In this document: positions 25,680-34,052 of the stretch, one piece after another
Layout of the letters: each line of letters starts with the position of its first letter
Numbering within the stretch: position 1 is the first letter of the stretch
Assembly: GCF_000758705.1 (NCBI RefSeq)
Contig: NZ_CP009287.1
Coordinates: 5,952,001-6,016,000, forward strand
Reading direction: 5' to 3'
DNA from: Paenibacillus graminis
Lineage (GTDB): Bacteria; Bacillota; Bacilli; Paenibacillales; Paenibacillaceae
Length of the DNA stretch: 64,000 nucleotides
Position numbers and translations under genes: made by a program
Notes under the pieces: generated by a model
The model's database searches: none
What the model was told of the DNA's origin: nothing
The model's input: only the letters and a program-made list of their open reading frames with translations

Positions 25680-25718
25680 GCCCTCCTGCACTTCTCTCCG
25701 AAGTGCAGGAGGGCTTTT
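25680..25718 (+). terminator. Terminator of the SASP gene
   Basis: GCCCTCCTGCACTT pairs perfectly with AAGTGCAGGAGGGC (loop CTCTCCG), followed by TTTT. Confidence 0.93.
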
Positions 25719-25743
25719 GCTTGCGCACATCTATATGTATAAC

Positions 25744-26154
25744 TCAACCGTAAAATTGATCGGGCTTGTCGGATTGGACATTGCGCGGATATCGGATCAT
25801 CAAATTAGCCATATTGTAATTAGATTCCAGTGTGGCGTCCACGACCACCATTCCCTGGCGGACTGCAAATTCATAGCTGATTTCACCGTGCGTCCAGCGC
25901 CGCTTATATTTCAGGCTCTCCAGTGCCATAAGCCGGAAAGAAGATTGCTGTACGGTATTCAGCCCCTCCTGATCTGCAGCGAACGTTCCGCTCCGGCCGG
26001 CCAGGGGATTATGGCGTATTCCGAACTTTCCTATGACGTTATTCCTGATTTGTACAAAGAGCGTGCCAGAAGACAATCCTGACAGTTCCTCCTGCAGTTC
26101 CTTAAATACTAAGTCAATCTGTCTTGCCAGTGAAAGTTGTTCCGTTCTTAGCAT
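25744..26154 (-). CDS. Uncharacterised small cytoplasmic protein
   Basis: A 136-residue protein with a helical N-terminus (MLRTEQLSLARQIDLVFKEL) and a beta-rich remainder; it has no signal or membrane segment. The ATG has TAGGAGG upstream. I do not recognise the family. It is convergent with the SASP gene and stands alone, about 380 bases downstream of the pepF 3' end. Confidence 0.75.
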   Translation of the reverse strand: MLRTEQLSLARQIDLVFKELQEELSGLSSGTLFVQIRNNVIGKFGIRHNPLAGRSGTFAADQEGLNTVQQSSFRLMALESLKYKRRWTHGEISYEFAVRQGMVVVDATLESNYNMANLMIRYPRNVQSDKPDQFYG

Positions 26155-26430
26155 GTGTATCCTCCTAAAATTTAGAAAAATAGGTTAAGAAAAATTTGTT
26201 TCATACGCATCACATTAGTAGGTGAGTCAAAACTCCTTGGTTCTTTTTCCTACAAAATCTGCTTCCTTACAGCCTTTATATAAGGCTTTAGGCTCATTAT
26301 AGGCCACTAAGTACAAGCCTTCAACATTATTCACCATAAATGGGTGTTTATCCCTATATGTGCGTGATTTTCGTTATTTTATTGTATATAACCTTCTAAC
26401 AATCGTCTTATTTCGACAGCATTCCAGCAT
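26155..26430. other. AT-rich spacer with no recognised feature
   Basis: Apart from the ribosome site of the preceding minus-strand gene at its left edge I see no gene, clear promoter or structured RNA. A short inverted repeat GCCTTTATATAAGGC lies at 26271-26285. Confidence 0.4.
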
Positions 26431-26457
26431 AAAAAAAGACCCCTAAACAGGGGTCTT
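26431..26457 (-). terminator. Terminator of pepF
   Basis: AAGACCCCT pairs with AGGGGTCTT; the minus strand then has seven T. It lies 75 bases past the pepF stop. Confidence 0.92.
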
Positions 26458-26531
26458 GCGCGTTAATACAAGGTTTCCAAGCCTTTGCAGTTGCCTGGGG
26501 AAACATGAACTGTCTTTGTTCTGACAAACTT

Positions 26532-28331
26532 TTAGGCCGAATGCTCCGTCAATTTCAAAAATTCGTTGATATCGGCGATAATCAAATCTGCTGCGCCCTG
26601 CCAGAAATCCGGCTGAGTCAGATCCACGCCAAGGTGCCTCTGGACCAGCTCCTCCAGCGTCATGATGCCGGTGTCACGCAGCAGGCTGTCATACTTATCG
26701 GCAAAGGATGTTCCTTCCTGCAGCGCAATCCGGTATAGCCCTGTACTGAACATGTAACCAACGGTATACGGGAAGTTATAGAACGGGACATCTGTAATAT
26801 AAAAATGCAGCTTGGACGCCCAGAAATGCGGATGGTATTCGGATAGAACCCCGCAGAAAGCTTCCTTCTGCGCTTCAACCATCAGCGCTGACAGTTCTTC
26901 GGCATTTACAAGGCCCTGCTTCCGCTTCTCATAAAAACGGGTTTCAAACAAAAAGCGGGCATGGATATTCATGAAGAAGGCTACACTATTCTGGATTTTC
27001 GCCTCAAGCAGGGCAATCTTCTCCTCGTTACTTGCGGCAGCCTTCACCTGGGCATCGGCCACAATGACCTCTGCGAAGGTTGAAGCGGTCTCCGCGACAT
27101 TCATAGCATAGTTCTGATTGAATACCGGAAGATCCTCCAGCAGGTAGGAGTGATAAGCATGTCCAAGCTCATGTGCCAGTGTCGACACATTGGATGGAGT
27201 GCCGCTGTAAGTCATAAAAATACGTGATTCCTTGCTCTCCGGAAAGGATACGCAGAATCCGCCGGGGCGTTTGCCTGGACGGTCTTCGACTTCGATCCAA
27301 TTGCTGTCGAAAGCACGCTCGGCAAAATCCGCCAGCTTCGGACTAAAATTACGGAATTGTGCCACAATATCTTTTGCTGCCGTATCATAGGGGATTTTGC
27401 CGGTGGACTTGCCTACCGGAGCTTCCACATCCACCCAGGCCAGGGATTCCAGTCCGAGCAGCTTGGCTTTACGGCTCAAGTAGGAGACCAGTGCAGGCTT
27501 GGCTTTGGTAATGACATCCCACATTGTGTCCAGCGAAGCGCGGGACATGCGGTTAATGGCCAGCGGCTCCTTCACTACATCCTCCCAGCCACGGCCTTTG
27601 TACAGATTCAGACGGAATCCCGCCAAATGATTGAGGGTATCCGCACAATAATCCGCAGCGCTGCCCCAGGCCTCTTCCCATTTGTGGAACATCGCCTCCC
27701 GGACCTTCGGATCAGGGTCGTCCAGCTTGTTGAAGGCTTGTCCGGCAGACAGCATTCTGGTTCCCTCTTCATCCTCACAGGGGATCTGTATGGACCCAAC
27801 AATGGTTTCATAATGCTCGCTCCAGCCATGGTAGCCGTCAACAGCCAGCGTAAGCGCAAATGACTCCAGCTCAGGACTCATCTTTTCACGGGCCAGATCA
27901 CGGCTCTCGCTAAGCACGAACTTCAGAGGGGCAATTTCTGGACGGGCCATCCACTCCTGCCATACCTCATCAGAAGTTTGGCGCAGCACATCATCGAACT
28001 TGGAGCTGACTCCTTCGAAACCTGCGCGCAGGCCTGCAACCTTGGAGGATAACCGTACGGCACCCTTGTCCTGCTGGTTCTGGGCACCCAGACATCCGGC
28101 GAACTCGGATGCCTGTACCAGCCGCCCGGAACAGCTCTGCAGCAGCGCTATTACATCATCCAGTTGCTTGGTGGACTCGATATTTGCCGGTGAAGCCGTT
28201 GCAGCAACCTGCTGATCCAATACCCCAATGTCAGTCTCCAGCTGTTTCAAAAAATGCTCGAATTCCGCCGAGGCTGATCCTCCCGGAAATATAGAATCCA
28301 GATCCCAGGTCAATGATAAAGGCTGTTTCAT
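26532..28331 (-). CDS. pepF: M3 family oligoendopeptidase
   Basis: A 599-residue cytoplasmic zinc metallopeptidase of the PepF type that cleaves short peptides. The zinc site LAHELGHAYHS gives HExxH with the third ligand expected in the following EtASTFAE helix. The length matches the PepF family (about 600). The ATG has AAAGGTGAG upstream. Monocistronic, with its own terminator. Confidence 0.95.
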   Translation of the reverse strand: MKQPLSLTWDLDSIFPGGSASAEFEHFLKQLETDIGVLDQQVAATASPANIESTKQLDDVIALLQSCSGRLVQASEFAGCLGAQNQQDKGAVRLSSKVAGLRAGFEGVSSKFDDVLRQTSDEVWQEWMARPEIAPLKFVLSESRDLAREKMSPELESFALTLAVDGYHGWSEHYETIVGSIQIPCEDEEGTRMLSAGQAFNKLDDPDPKVREAMFHKWEEAWGSAADYCADTLNHLAGFRLNLYKGRGWEDVVKEPLAINRMSRASLDTMWDVITKAKPALVSYLSRKAKLLGLESLAWVDVEAPVGKSTGKIPYDTAAKDIVAQFRNFSPKLADFAERAFDSNWIEVEDRPGKRPGGFCVSFPESKESRIFMTYSGTPSNVSTLAHELGHAYHSYLLEDLPVFNQNYAMNVAETASTFAEVIVADAQVKAAASNEEKIALLEAKIQNSVAFFMNIHARFLFETRFYEKRKQGLVNAEELSALMVEAQKEAFCGVLSEYHPHFWASKLHFYITDVPFYNFPYTVGYMFSTGLYRIALQEGTSFADKYDSLLRDTGIMTLEELVQRHLGVDLTQPDFWQGAADLIIADINEFLKLTEHSA

Positions 28332-28434
28332 CGTATCTCACCTTTCTTTTGTTTACATTTGGTTTTTGTGTTTGGTCTGCGGCCATGGTAAAGTGAATTA
28401 CAAAAGAGCTGCACATTTATAAGGAGGGCATCCC

Positions 28435-28626
28435 ATGAAGCCACTGCAAATCTCGCCGGAGACGGCGGTTACCCTAGCCAAGCAACTCGGCGTTCCGCTG
28501 GAACACTTGATGCATATGCCTCAACATATCTTGCTGCAAAAGATTGCAGAATTATCCAAAAAACAGAGTGAAGGCACCACCGGCAGCGAACCAGAGTCTC
28601 AAGCGCCCGAGAAGGGCGAGCAATGA
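28435..28626 (+). CDS. yycC: YycC-like small protein
   Basis: A 63-residue protein whose first ~45 residues (PLQISPETAVTLAKQLGVP and MHMPQHILLQKIAEL) match YycC-like proteins of Bacillus; function unknown. The tail is Glu/Gly/Ser-rich. AAGGAGG precedes the ATG. Its TGA overlaps the ATG of the next gene by four bases, so the two are translationally coupled. Confidence 0.85.
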   Translation: MKPLQISPETAVTLAKQLGVPLEHLMHMPQHILLQKIAELSKKQSEGTTGSEPESQAPEKGEQ

Positions 28627-28853
28627 TTCCATTCAGCCACACCTGGCCTTATGACATTTTATTGGAAGACCTGTATGTGCAGTATTGTCCGTTCTGCGAC
28701 AAGGAGAACGTTATTCTGCCTATGAAACCGAAAGAACTGCAGACCGTCCGCGAAGGTAAAAAAAAGCTGCTGGTCTTCCCCTGCTGCAAAACGAGTCTGA
28801 CGGTAATCGACACGGATACAGACTACCTGCTGTTTGACCGGGCTGTACGCTGA
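28623..28853 (+). CDS. Small Cys-rich (zinc-ribbon-like) protein
   Basis: A 76-residue protein with YCPFCDKENVILPM (about residues 20-33) and a second pair VFPCC (about 54-58), suggesting a zinc site formed by CxxC plus CC. Overlaps yycC by four bases. I recognise no family name. It is probably the second gene of a two-gene unit closed by the terminator at 28901. Confidence 0.75.
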   Translation: MIPFSHTWPYDILLEDLYVQYCPFCDKENVILPMKPKELQTVREGKKKLLVFPCCKTSLTVIDTDTDYLLFDRAVR

Positions 28854-28900
28854 AATTGTGGCACAGGCTCTGCATTTTGTTCCGCTATGGCACGTCTTAT

Positions 28901-28935
28901 AAGCACACCAGGATAAAGATCCTGGTGTGCTTTTT
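28901..28935. terminator. Terminator shared by convergent genes
   Basis: AAGCACACCAGGAT pairs with ATCCTGGTGTGCTT followed by TTTTT on the plus strand. It overlaps almost to the 3' end of the DUF2225 gene. Confidence 0.93.
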
Positions 28936-29649
28936 CTATGTACCTGAAGGAAGCCCGTCTTCCTCCGGCTCGCCTCCGTTCATCTGTTCCCGCAAAAGCG
29001 CCCACTGTTCCCGGGCTGCCCGGATCATTGCGGCATCCATGATCTTCTGATCATTGATGAGGCGCGAGAACCACTTTACTGCGTTGGAAAATTCACCAAT
29101 CCGGCGGTATAACTCACCGATCAGATACATTAGACGGGCGTCGTTTCCGCCAATGCCATCGTTTTCGAAGACCTTGATGTACATGCCAAGCGAATAGCGC
29201 AGGAAACGCTGCTCCTGTTCCACATCCCCTTGATACCGGTACATCCAGGCAATATGATGCAGAAGACTGGCGATGATCCGGTCCTTGTCCTTGATACTCT
29301 GGGCACAGAGCAGTGCTAGCTTGTAGGTCTCAAGTGCAATCTCCCAGCTGCGCTTATCTCCGAAATCCCGGCGGACCCAGCGGCTTCCCACCTGCTCGCG
29401 GAATGCCTTACGCTGCCAGTCCGCCAGCTTGTCCGCAGAATTCTCGGTGGAGGCGAAGCCACAGTCCGGGCAGACGCGCACGACATAATAATCGGGATTC
29501 TCATCCTTGTAATAGGAGCAGAAGTCCGCATCGCGCCGAACAGCCTTTTTGAGGCTGGGACGGACTCTTGAGGTTGTAAATTCATGTTCACAATTACAGC
29601 AGATCACCTTAATAGTGTATAGCGGTATTAATTCCGGCAATGCCCTCAT
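28936..29649 (-). CDS. DUF2225 zinc-ribbon/TPR-like protein
   Basis: A 237-residue cytoplasmic protein. The first ~75 residues hold zinc ligands CCNCEHEF and CPDCGF, as in DUF2225; the remaining helices have a TPR-like layout (YKLALLCAQSI, LYRRIGEFSNAVKWFSRL). The function of the family is unknown. The start is uncertain: the ATG at 29649 lies right against its GAAAGG, so initiation a few codons later is possible. It follows the globin gene by 21 bases. Confidence 0.85.
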   Translation of the reverse strand: MRALPELIPLYTIKVICCNCEHEFTTSRVRPSLKKAVRRDADFCSYYKDENPDYYVVRVCPDCGFASTENSADKLADWQRKAFREQVGSRWVRRDFGDKRSWEIALETYKLALLCAQSIKDKDRIIASLLHHIAWMYRYQGDVEQEQRFLRYSLGMYIKVFENDGIGGNDARLMYLIGELYRRIGEFSNAVKWFSRLINDQKIMDAAMIRAAREQWALLREQMNGGEPEEDGLPSGT

Positions 29650-29670
29650 CCTTTCACGATCAACTACGCG

Positions 29671-30054
29671 TTACTCCTGGGGCATGTTGACAAAATGATG
29701 CGCAGGACCCGCAAGGCGGCTTAACACAAATGTACGCAGCGGCTCCTCCACACCCGTTTCCTCCAGCGCCTCTTTCATGCACTCCAGCCATTCCTCCGCA
29801 CGTTCAGGCGTAATGGGGATATGCATATGTCTTGCTCTCATCATCGGATGTCCATGCAGCTCTGAGTAGAGTGCCGGTCCGCCAAAAAATTGACTCAGGA
29901 ATTGATACTGTTTCTCCAATACAGGAGTAATATCTGCTGGAAACAGGGGGCCGAGCCGCGGATGAAGCTGCACCTTGGCGTAAAAGGACTCAACCAGCCG
30001 GTGAACCCCTTCCGCGCCTCCCAGATTGTCGAAAATGCTGTCGTTTGGATTCAT
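29671..30054 (-). CDS. Truncated hemoglobin (group II)
   Basis: A 127-residue trHb of the YjbI type that binds O2 or NO at heme. FDNLGGAEGVHRLVESFY opens the fold, YQFLSQFFGGP is the CD/E region and the proximal histidine is in RARHMHIPI. Located directly upstream of the DUF2225 gene on the same strand. GGAGG is rather far (17 bases) from the ATG. Confidence 0.93.
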   Translation of the reverse strand: MNPNDSIFDNLGGAEGVHRLVESFYAKVQLHPRLGPLFPADITPVLEKQYQFLSQFFGGPALYSELHGHPMMRARHMHIPITPERAEEWLECMKEALEETGVEEPLRTFVLSRLAGPAHHFVNMPQE

Positions 30055-30165
30055 CGGTGATTACCAGCTTTCCTCCGTATTAATGTAACGTCCTTTTTAT
30101 TATACCAAAATATAAGCTTCACGGTTATCCTGCTTCAGGCACCTTAATGCAACGGATATGTGCAG

Positions 30166-30194
30166 AAAAAAGACGCTAAACCATTGTTCAGCGC
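30166..30194 (-). terminator. Terminator after the 33-residue peptide gene
   Basis: On the minus strand GGCGCTGA pairs with TTAGCGTC followed by TTTTTT. It lies 10 bases past the stop of the tiny gene at 30204, supporting that gene. Confidence 0.75.
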
Positions 30195-30203
30195 CTTGAG
30201 TAT

Positions 30204-30305
30204 TTAATAGGTCCGAAATTCCTCATCACCAGGGGGGACGAGGGAGACCCGGATCACATAGACAAAAGCACAAACCAGAACTCCGGCAACTACACTCATC
30301 ACCAT
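30204..30305 (-). CDS. Tiny single-helix membrane peptide
   Basis: A 33-residue frame, MVMSVVAGVLVCAFVYVIR followed by a polar tail SLVPPGDEEFRTY. AGGGATGGAG precedes the ATG and a terminator follows the stop. One membrane helix with a short charged tail is typical of small membrane proteins. No family recognised; it could also start at the second ATG two codons later. Confidence 0.55.
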   Translation of the reverse strand: MVMSVVAGVLVCAFVYVIRVSLVPPGDEEFRTY

Positions 30306-30458
30306 CACTCCATCCCTTATTAGGTGTGCATTAATTAATTTTATAATACCATAATTTCAGTCAAAAAGCACAGTTAAATGTAACCGCTTTCTCACTTTTT
30401 TTGTGCTGTTTGTCCCTGTTTTTGCATACATCTATCCATATACCGGGAGGCGTTGACC

Positions 30459-31724
30459 ATGATTCTGAAAAAAAATTACAGCCCGCTGCTGGGTGTTCTT
30501 CTTGCCGGATGTATGCTGCTGATGATGATGAACCCGGCTAGTTCTCTGGATGCAGCCCTCCGCGGGTTATCCGTCTGGTGGGACGTGCTGTTCCCTTCAC
30601 TGTTTCCGTTCTTTGTGATTTCGGAGATGATGCTGGGTTTCGGGGTAGTCCATCTGTTCGGCGCCCTGCTTGATCCGCTGATGCGTCCGCTTTTTAACAT
30701 TCCCGGCAGCGGAGGTTTTGTGGCGGCTATGGGTTATGTCTCAGGATACCCCGTCGGCGCCAGATTAACCGCAAAGCTGCGGGAGCAAGGGCTGCTGAGC
30801 CGGGTAGAAGGCGAACGTCTCGTGGCCTTCACCACATCATCTGATCCGATCTTCCTGCTCGGCGCGGTCTCAGTAGGTTTTTTTCACGATGCTTCTCTGG
30901 GGCTGATTCTTGCGCTCGCCCATTACGGTGGAGGGCTCATTGTAGGACTGCTGATGTCGTTTCACGGCAGACCAAAGAATTCGCCATCCGGACCGCCCCA
31001 GTCTGTCCCGCATATAGTTCCACAGCTGCCTAAAGGTGCTGAAGGCGCAGGCAGGCTCCGCTTGGCCCTGCGTTCCATGGCGGAAGCCAGACAGCGGGAC
31101 GGACGAGGTGTAGGCGAACTCCTGAAGGGAGCGATCCAGTCTTCGCTGCAGCTCATTATTGTTGTGGGCGGGCTCGTTGTCTTCTTCAATGTGCTGATGG
31201 AGCTGATGGACCGGGCCGGAATTATGTCCGCACTATTCAGCTTTACAGGAGGGCTGCTCTCGCTGGCGGGATTCCCTGCAGAGCTGTCCACAGCGCTCGT
31301 CAGCGGACTTTTTGAGGTAACGCTGGGCACCCGCTCAGCCGGTGCTGCTGCCGCCCCGGTGCCCCTGCAGTTCAAAGTAGCCGCAGCCGCTTGGGTCCTC
31401 TCCTGGGGCGGTTTATCCGTGCACGCACAGGTAGCCAGCATTCTGAACGGAACAGGACTCCGCTATCTGCCCTTTTTGGCTGCCAGGCTGGTCCATGCAT
31501 TCCTGTCGGCAGGACTTGTGCTCCTGCTGTGGAAGCCCATTGCAGGCTCCGGGTCCGGTCTGGACCACAGCTCGGCAACCGCCGCTGCCGGCTTTTCCGC
31601 CGCCCCGCTGTCCGGGTTTGCCGCCAGCCTAAGCTGGCTTGGTCTGCTGCTCGGTACAGCTCTGCTGCTCTCGCTGCTGGTGATGCTGCTTCACCGCATC
31701 CCGCGTCCAGGACGGCGGCAATGA
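30459..31724 (+). CDS. ylbJ: Sporulation integral membrane protein YlbJ
   Basis: A 421-residue nucleoside-recognition (Gate) domain protein with about nine helices, matching YlbJ, which is needed for a proper spore cortex. Family segments include LFPSLFPFFVISEMML, GYVSGYPVGARL and TTSSDPIFLLGAV. ATG at 30459 has GGGAGG eight bases upstream and is preferred to an in-frame TTG two codons earlier. Sporulation-time expression is expected from the family; no promoter is assigned. Confidence 0.92.
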   Translation: MILKKNYSPLLGVLLAGCMLLMMMNPASSLDAALRGLSVWWDVLFPSLFPFFVISEMMLGFGVVHLFGALLDPLMRPLFNIPGSGGFVAAMGYVSGYPVGARLTAKLREQGLLSRVEGERLVAFTTSSDPIFLLGAVSVGFFHDASLGLILALAHYGGGLIVGLLMSFHGRPKNSPSGPPQSVPHIVPQLPKGAEGAGRLRLALRSMAEARQRDGRGVGELLKGAIQSSLQLIIVVGGLVVFFNVLMELMDRAGIMSALFSFTGGLLSLAGFPAELSTALVSGLFEVTLGTRSAGAAAAPVPLQFKVAAAAWVLSWGGLSVHAQVASILNGTGLRYLPFLAARLVHAFLSAGLVLLLWKPIAGSGSGLDHSSATAAAGFSAAPLSGFAASLSWLGLLLGTALLLSLLVMLLHRIPRPGRRQ

Positions 31725-31810
31725 CTTTTTACCACTTCAAATATTGTGTTCCTGGTCCAGATTGATTATGATCGGTGTATGACTGAAACATACAAAGGAG
31801 CCTATACATC

Positions 31811-32614
31811 TTGAGATATTATGTTCTGGACCGCGGTGACGAACTGTCCATCAAACTTGCGGAGCAATTTCACAAGCTGGCAGCGGAGCGGAATCTGGAG
31901 CTGGATGCCAAATCTCCGGAAATCGTCATCTCCATTGGCGGAGACGGTACCATGCTGCACGCTTTTCACACGTTTATCGACCAGATTCCCAATCTGGCTT
32001 TTGTGGGTGTCCATACCGGGCATCTGGGATTCTATGCGGACTGGAAGGCAGACGAGCTGCCTGCCCTGGCTGATTACATGTGTGGAGCCGGCAGCGCCGA
32101 ACCGCATAAGCCGCGTATCGTCAAATACCCGCTGCTCGAATTGGAAATCCACAAGAAATCCGGCTCCAGCTCTCATATTGCCCTAAATGAGTTCACACTC
32201 AAGGGTGTGGACGGAACAGTGGTGATTCAGGTAGACATCAATGATGTGACCTTCGAGATGTTCCGGGGCGACGGCCTCTGTGTGTCCACACCGTCAGGCA
32301 GCACCGCCTACAACAAAAGCCTTGGCGGGGCCATGGTGCACCCCACTATTGAAGCCCTGCAGATTGCCGAGATTGCTTCTATTAACAACCGTGTTTTCCG
32401 CACGATGGGCTCGCCGCTGCTGCTGCCCAAGCACCATCATTGCGATATATTTTCACGCAAGGACCAGCGCCTGCTGTTAACGATAGACCATAACAACATA
32501 CCCGTTGATGATCTGATCTCCGTGCGCTGCCAGGTATCCGACAAAAAAATTAGCTTTGCCAGATACCGCCCGTTTCCCTTCTGGAACCGGGTCCGTGAAG
32601 CATTCCTGATCTAG
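31811..32614 (+). CDS. nadK: NAD kinase
   Basis: A 267-residue enzyme that phosphorylates NAD to NADP. GGDGT (residues 43-47) and the NE/D-type segment LNEFTLKG are conserved, as is STPSGSTAYNKSLGGA near the active site. It starts with TTG behind AAAGGAG (10 bases). It matches the shorter of the two NAD kinases of Bacillus in size. It follows ylbJ by 86 bases. Confidence 0.95.
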   Translation: MRYYVLDRGDELSIKLAEQFHKLAAERNLELDAKSPEIVISIGGDGTMLHAFHTFIDQIPNLAFVGVHTGHLGFYADWKADELPALADYMCGAGSAEPHKPRIVKYPLLELEIHKKSGSSSHIALNEFTLKGVDGTVVIQVDINDVTFEMFRGDGLCVSTPSGSTAYNKSLGGAMVHPTIEALQIAEIASINNRVFRTMGSPLLLPKHHHCDIFSRKDQRLLLTIDHNNIPVDDLISVRCQVSDKKISFARYRPFPFWNRVREAFLI

Positions 32615-32677
32615 CAGGTTCCATCCAAAATCATATAAGGTGAGGCGGCTCTTAGAGAACCGCCCACCACAGGGAGT

Positions 32678-32710
32678 AAAGCCGGGGATGCGGACCATCT
32701 CCGGCTTTCT
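32678..32710 (+). terminator. Terminator of nadK
   Basis: GCCGGGGATG pairs with CATCTCCGGC followed by TTTCTC; a smaller GGCGG/CCGCC hairpin precedes it at 32644-32664. Confidence 0.75.
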
Positions 32711-32833
32711 CATGCATTTTCAGATATTTTCATTTTATCTGCGCAAGCTTACATGAATGGATAGACAGCAAGAAAATTTCGATGGTATAATGAACCTATT
32801 TTACAAAGAGTTGTTATTTAAAGGAGAGAACCA

Positions 32834-34015
32834 TTGTTGAAGAAATTATTGTCGCTCATGGGCATAAGTCTGCTGGCTTTCATGCTGGCGGTTCCCGCTT
32901 TTGCCGCAGACAAACCGATCAAAGTCTACATTAATGGAAGCAATGTTGCTTTCACCGCCGGTTCTCCGTATCTGAAGAACAATACTGTTCTTGTTCCTTT
33001 TCGTGTCATCTTCGAAAAAATGGGATTGAACGTGCTCTGGGATGCCAAGACAGGAACCGTCACCGGAACAAGCGCCAGCCTTACAATCAGCCTAAAAATC
33101 GGCAGCAGCCGGGCAACGGTTAACAATCTGGTCAAGAAGCTGGCCACCGCTCCAAGCTCCATCAGCGGCACCACATACATACCCTTGCGTTTCGTGGCCG
33201 AGGCTACCGGAGGTACAGCTGTCTGGGATGCGGCCAGCAGAAGCGTAAAGATTGATACCCCCAAAGCCCAAGATAACAGTGAACAGCAAATTACAGACCT
33301 TATGCATTTATCCAATGAATATTTCAATTCCGAGAATGCATCAGGCTACTATTCGCTCGTCGCCTTCAATTCAGTCCCTGCCGGTTCGGTTGACAATTTG
33401 AAGGAATACTTCAAAAGGTATGATATGGTCAACACCATCGAAAGCCTCGATATCCTGACCCTTCAAGGCAATGAAGCCGTTGTGCATACCGTGGAGAAAT
33501 CTGTGCGCAAGGGAGGAGATTACCTGCCTGATGAGCGGTATGAGTACCTGCATACCCTCGTCCGCAAGAATGGAGTATGGAAAATCGAAAGCTCCGAGCT
33601 ACAGGACAGCTCTGTTTTGCTTACACCTGAACAAGGGAAAACGGCCGCCGTGGTTCCACAAAGCGACGATTCCGCTATTAAAGACAGCCTCAGCAAGTAT
33701 TACGCAGCCAGAAACGCCAAAAATATGGACGGCACCCTTGCCCAGCTTACCTACTACGGGGAAGAATATGAAGCTTCCATGAAAGATGCCCTAACCGAGT
33801 ATTTTGATGGCTATAATCTTACTGACACGCCCAATAGCTCCAATATCTTCTATTATACTCCGGATGAGGCTGCCCTATATGTGGAGTCTTCTGTCAAGGA
33901 TGCTGATTCAGGTAAGGACTATACGCAATCTTCTATTTTTATTTTCTCCAAATCCAGCAGTGGTCAATGGACCATCGATGATTCTTACATAGTTTCCTAT
34001 TCCGATAAAAAGTAA
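32834..34015 (+). CDS. Secreted copper-amine-oxidase-N-domain protein
   Basis: A 393-residue exported protein. Residues 1-24 form a signal peptide ending AFAAD. Next comes a copper amine oxidase N-terminal domain (about 27-140: KVYINGSNVAF, VPFRVIFEKMG, YIPLRFVAEATGG), a wall-associated module abundant in Paenibacillus that does not itself have oxidase activity. Two NTF2-like repeats appear to follow (about 150-260 and 270-390). It starts with TTG behind AAGGAG. The S41 protease gene 37 bases downstream probably shares its transcript. Confidence 0.85.
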   Translation: MLKKLLSLMGISLLAFMLAVPAFAADKPIKVYINGSNVAFTAGSPYLKNNTVLVPFRVIFEKMGLNVLWDAKTGTVTGTSASLTISLKIGSSRATVNNLVKKLATAPSSISGTTYIPLRFVAEATGGTAVWDAASRSVKIDTPKAQDNSEQQITDLMHLSNEYFNSENASGYYSLVAFNSVPAGSVDNLKEYFKRYDMVNTIESLDILTLQGNEAVVHTVEKSVRKGGDYLPDERYEYLHTLVRKNGVWKIESSELQDSSVLLTPEQGKTAAVVPQSDDSAIKDSLSKYYAARNAKNMDGTLAQLTYYGEEYEASMKDALTEYFDGYNLTDTPNSSNIFYYTPDEAALYVESSVKDADSGKDYTQSSIFIFSKSSSGQWTIDDSYIVSYSDKK

Positions 34016-34052
34016 TTCCTAATAAATCATATAAAAAAGGGTGTATGCAATC

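Noticed and set aside
32834..34015. A copper amine oxidase enzyme
   Set aside because: Only the N-terminal wall-type module is present; the oxidase catalytic domain and topaquinone site are absent.
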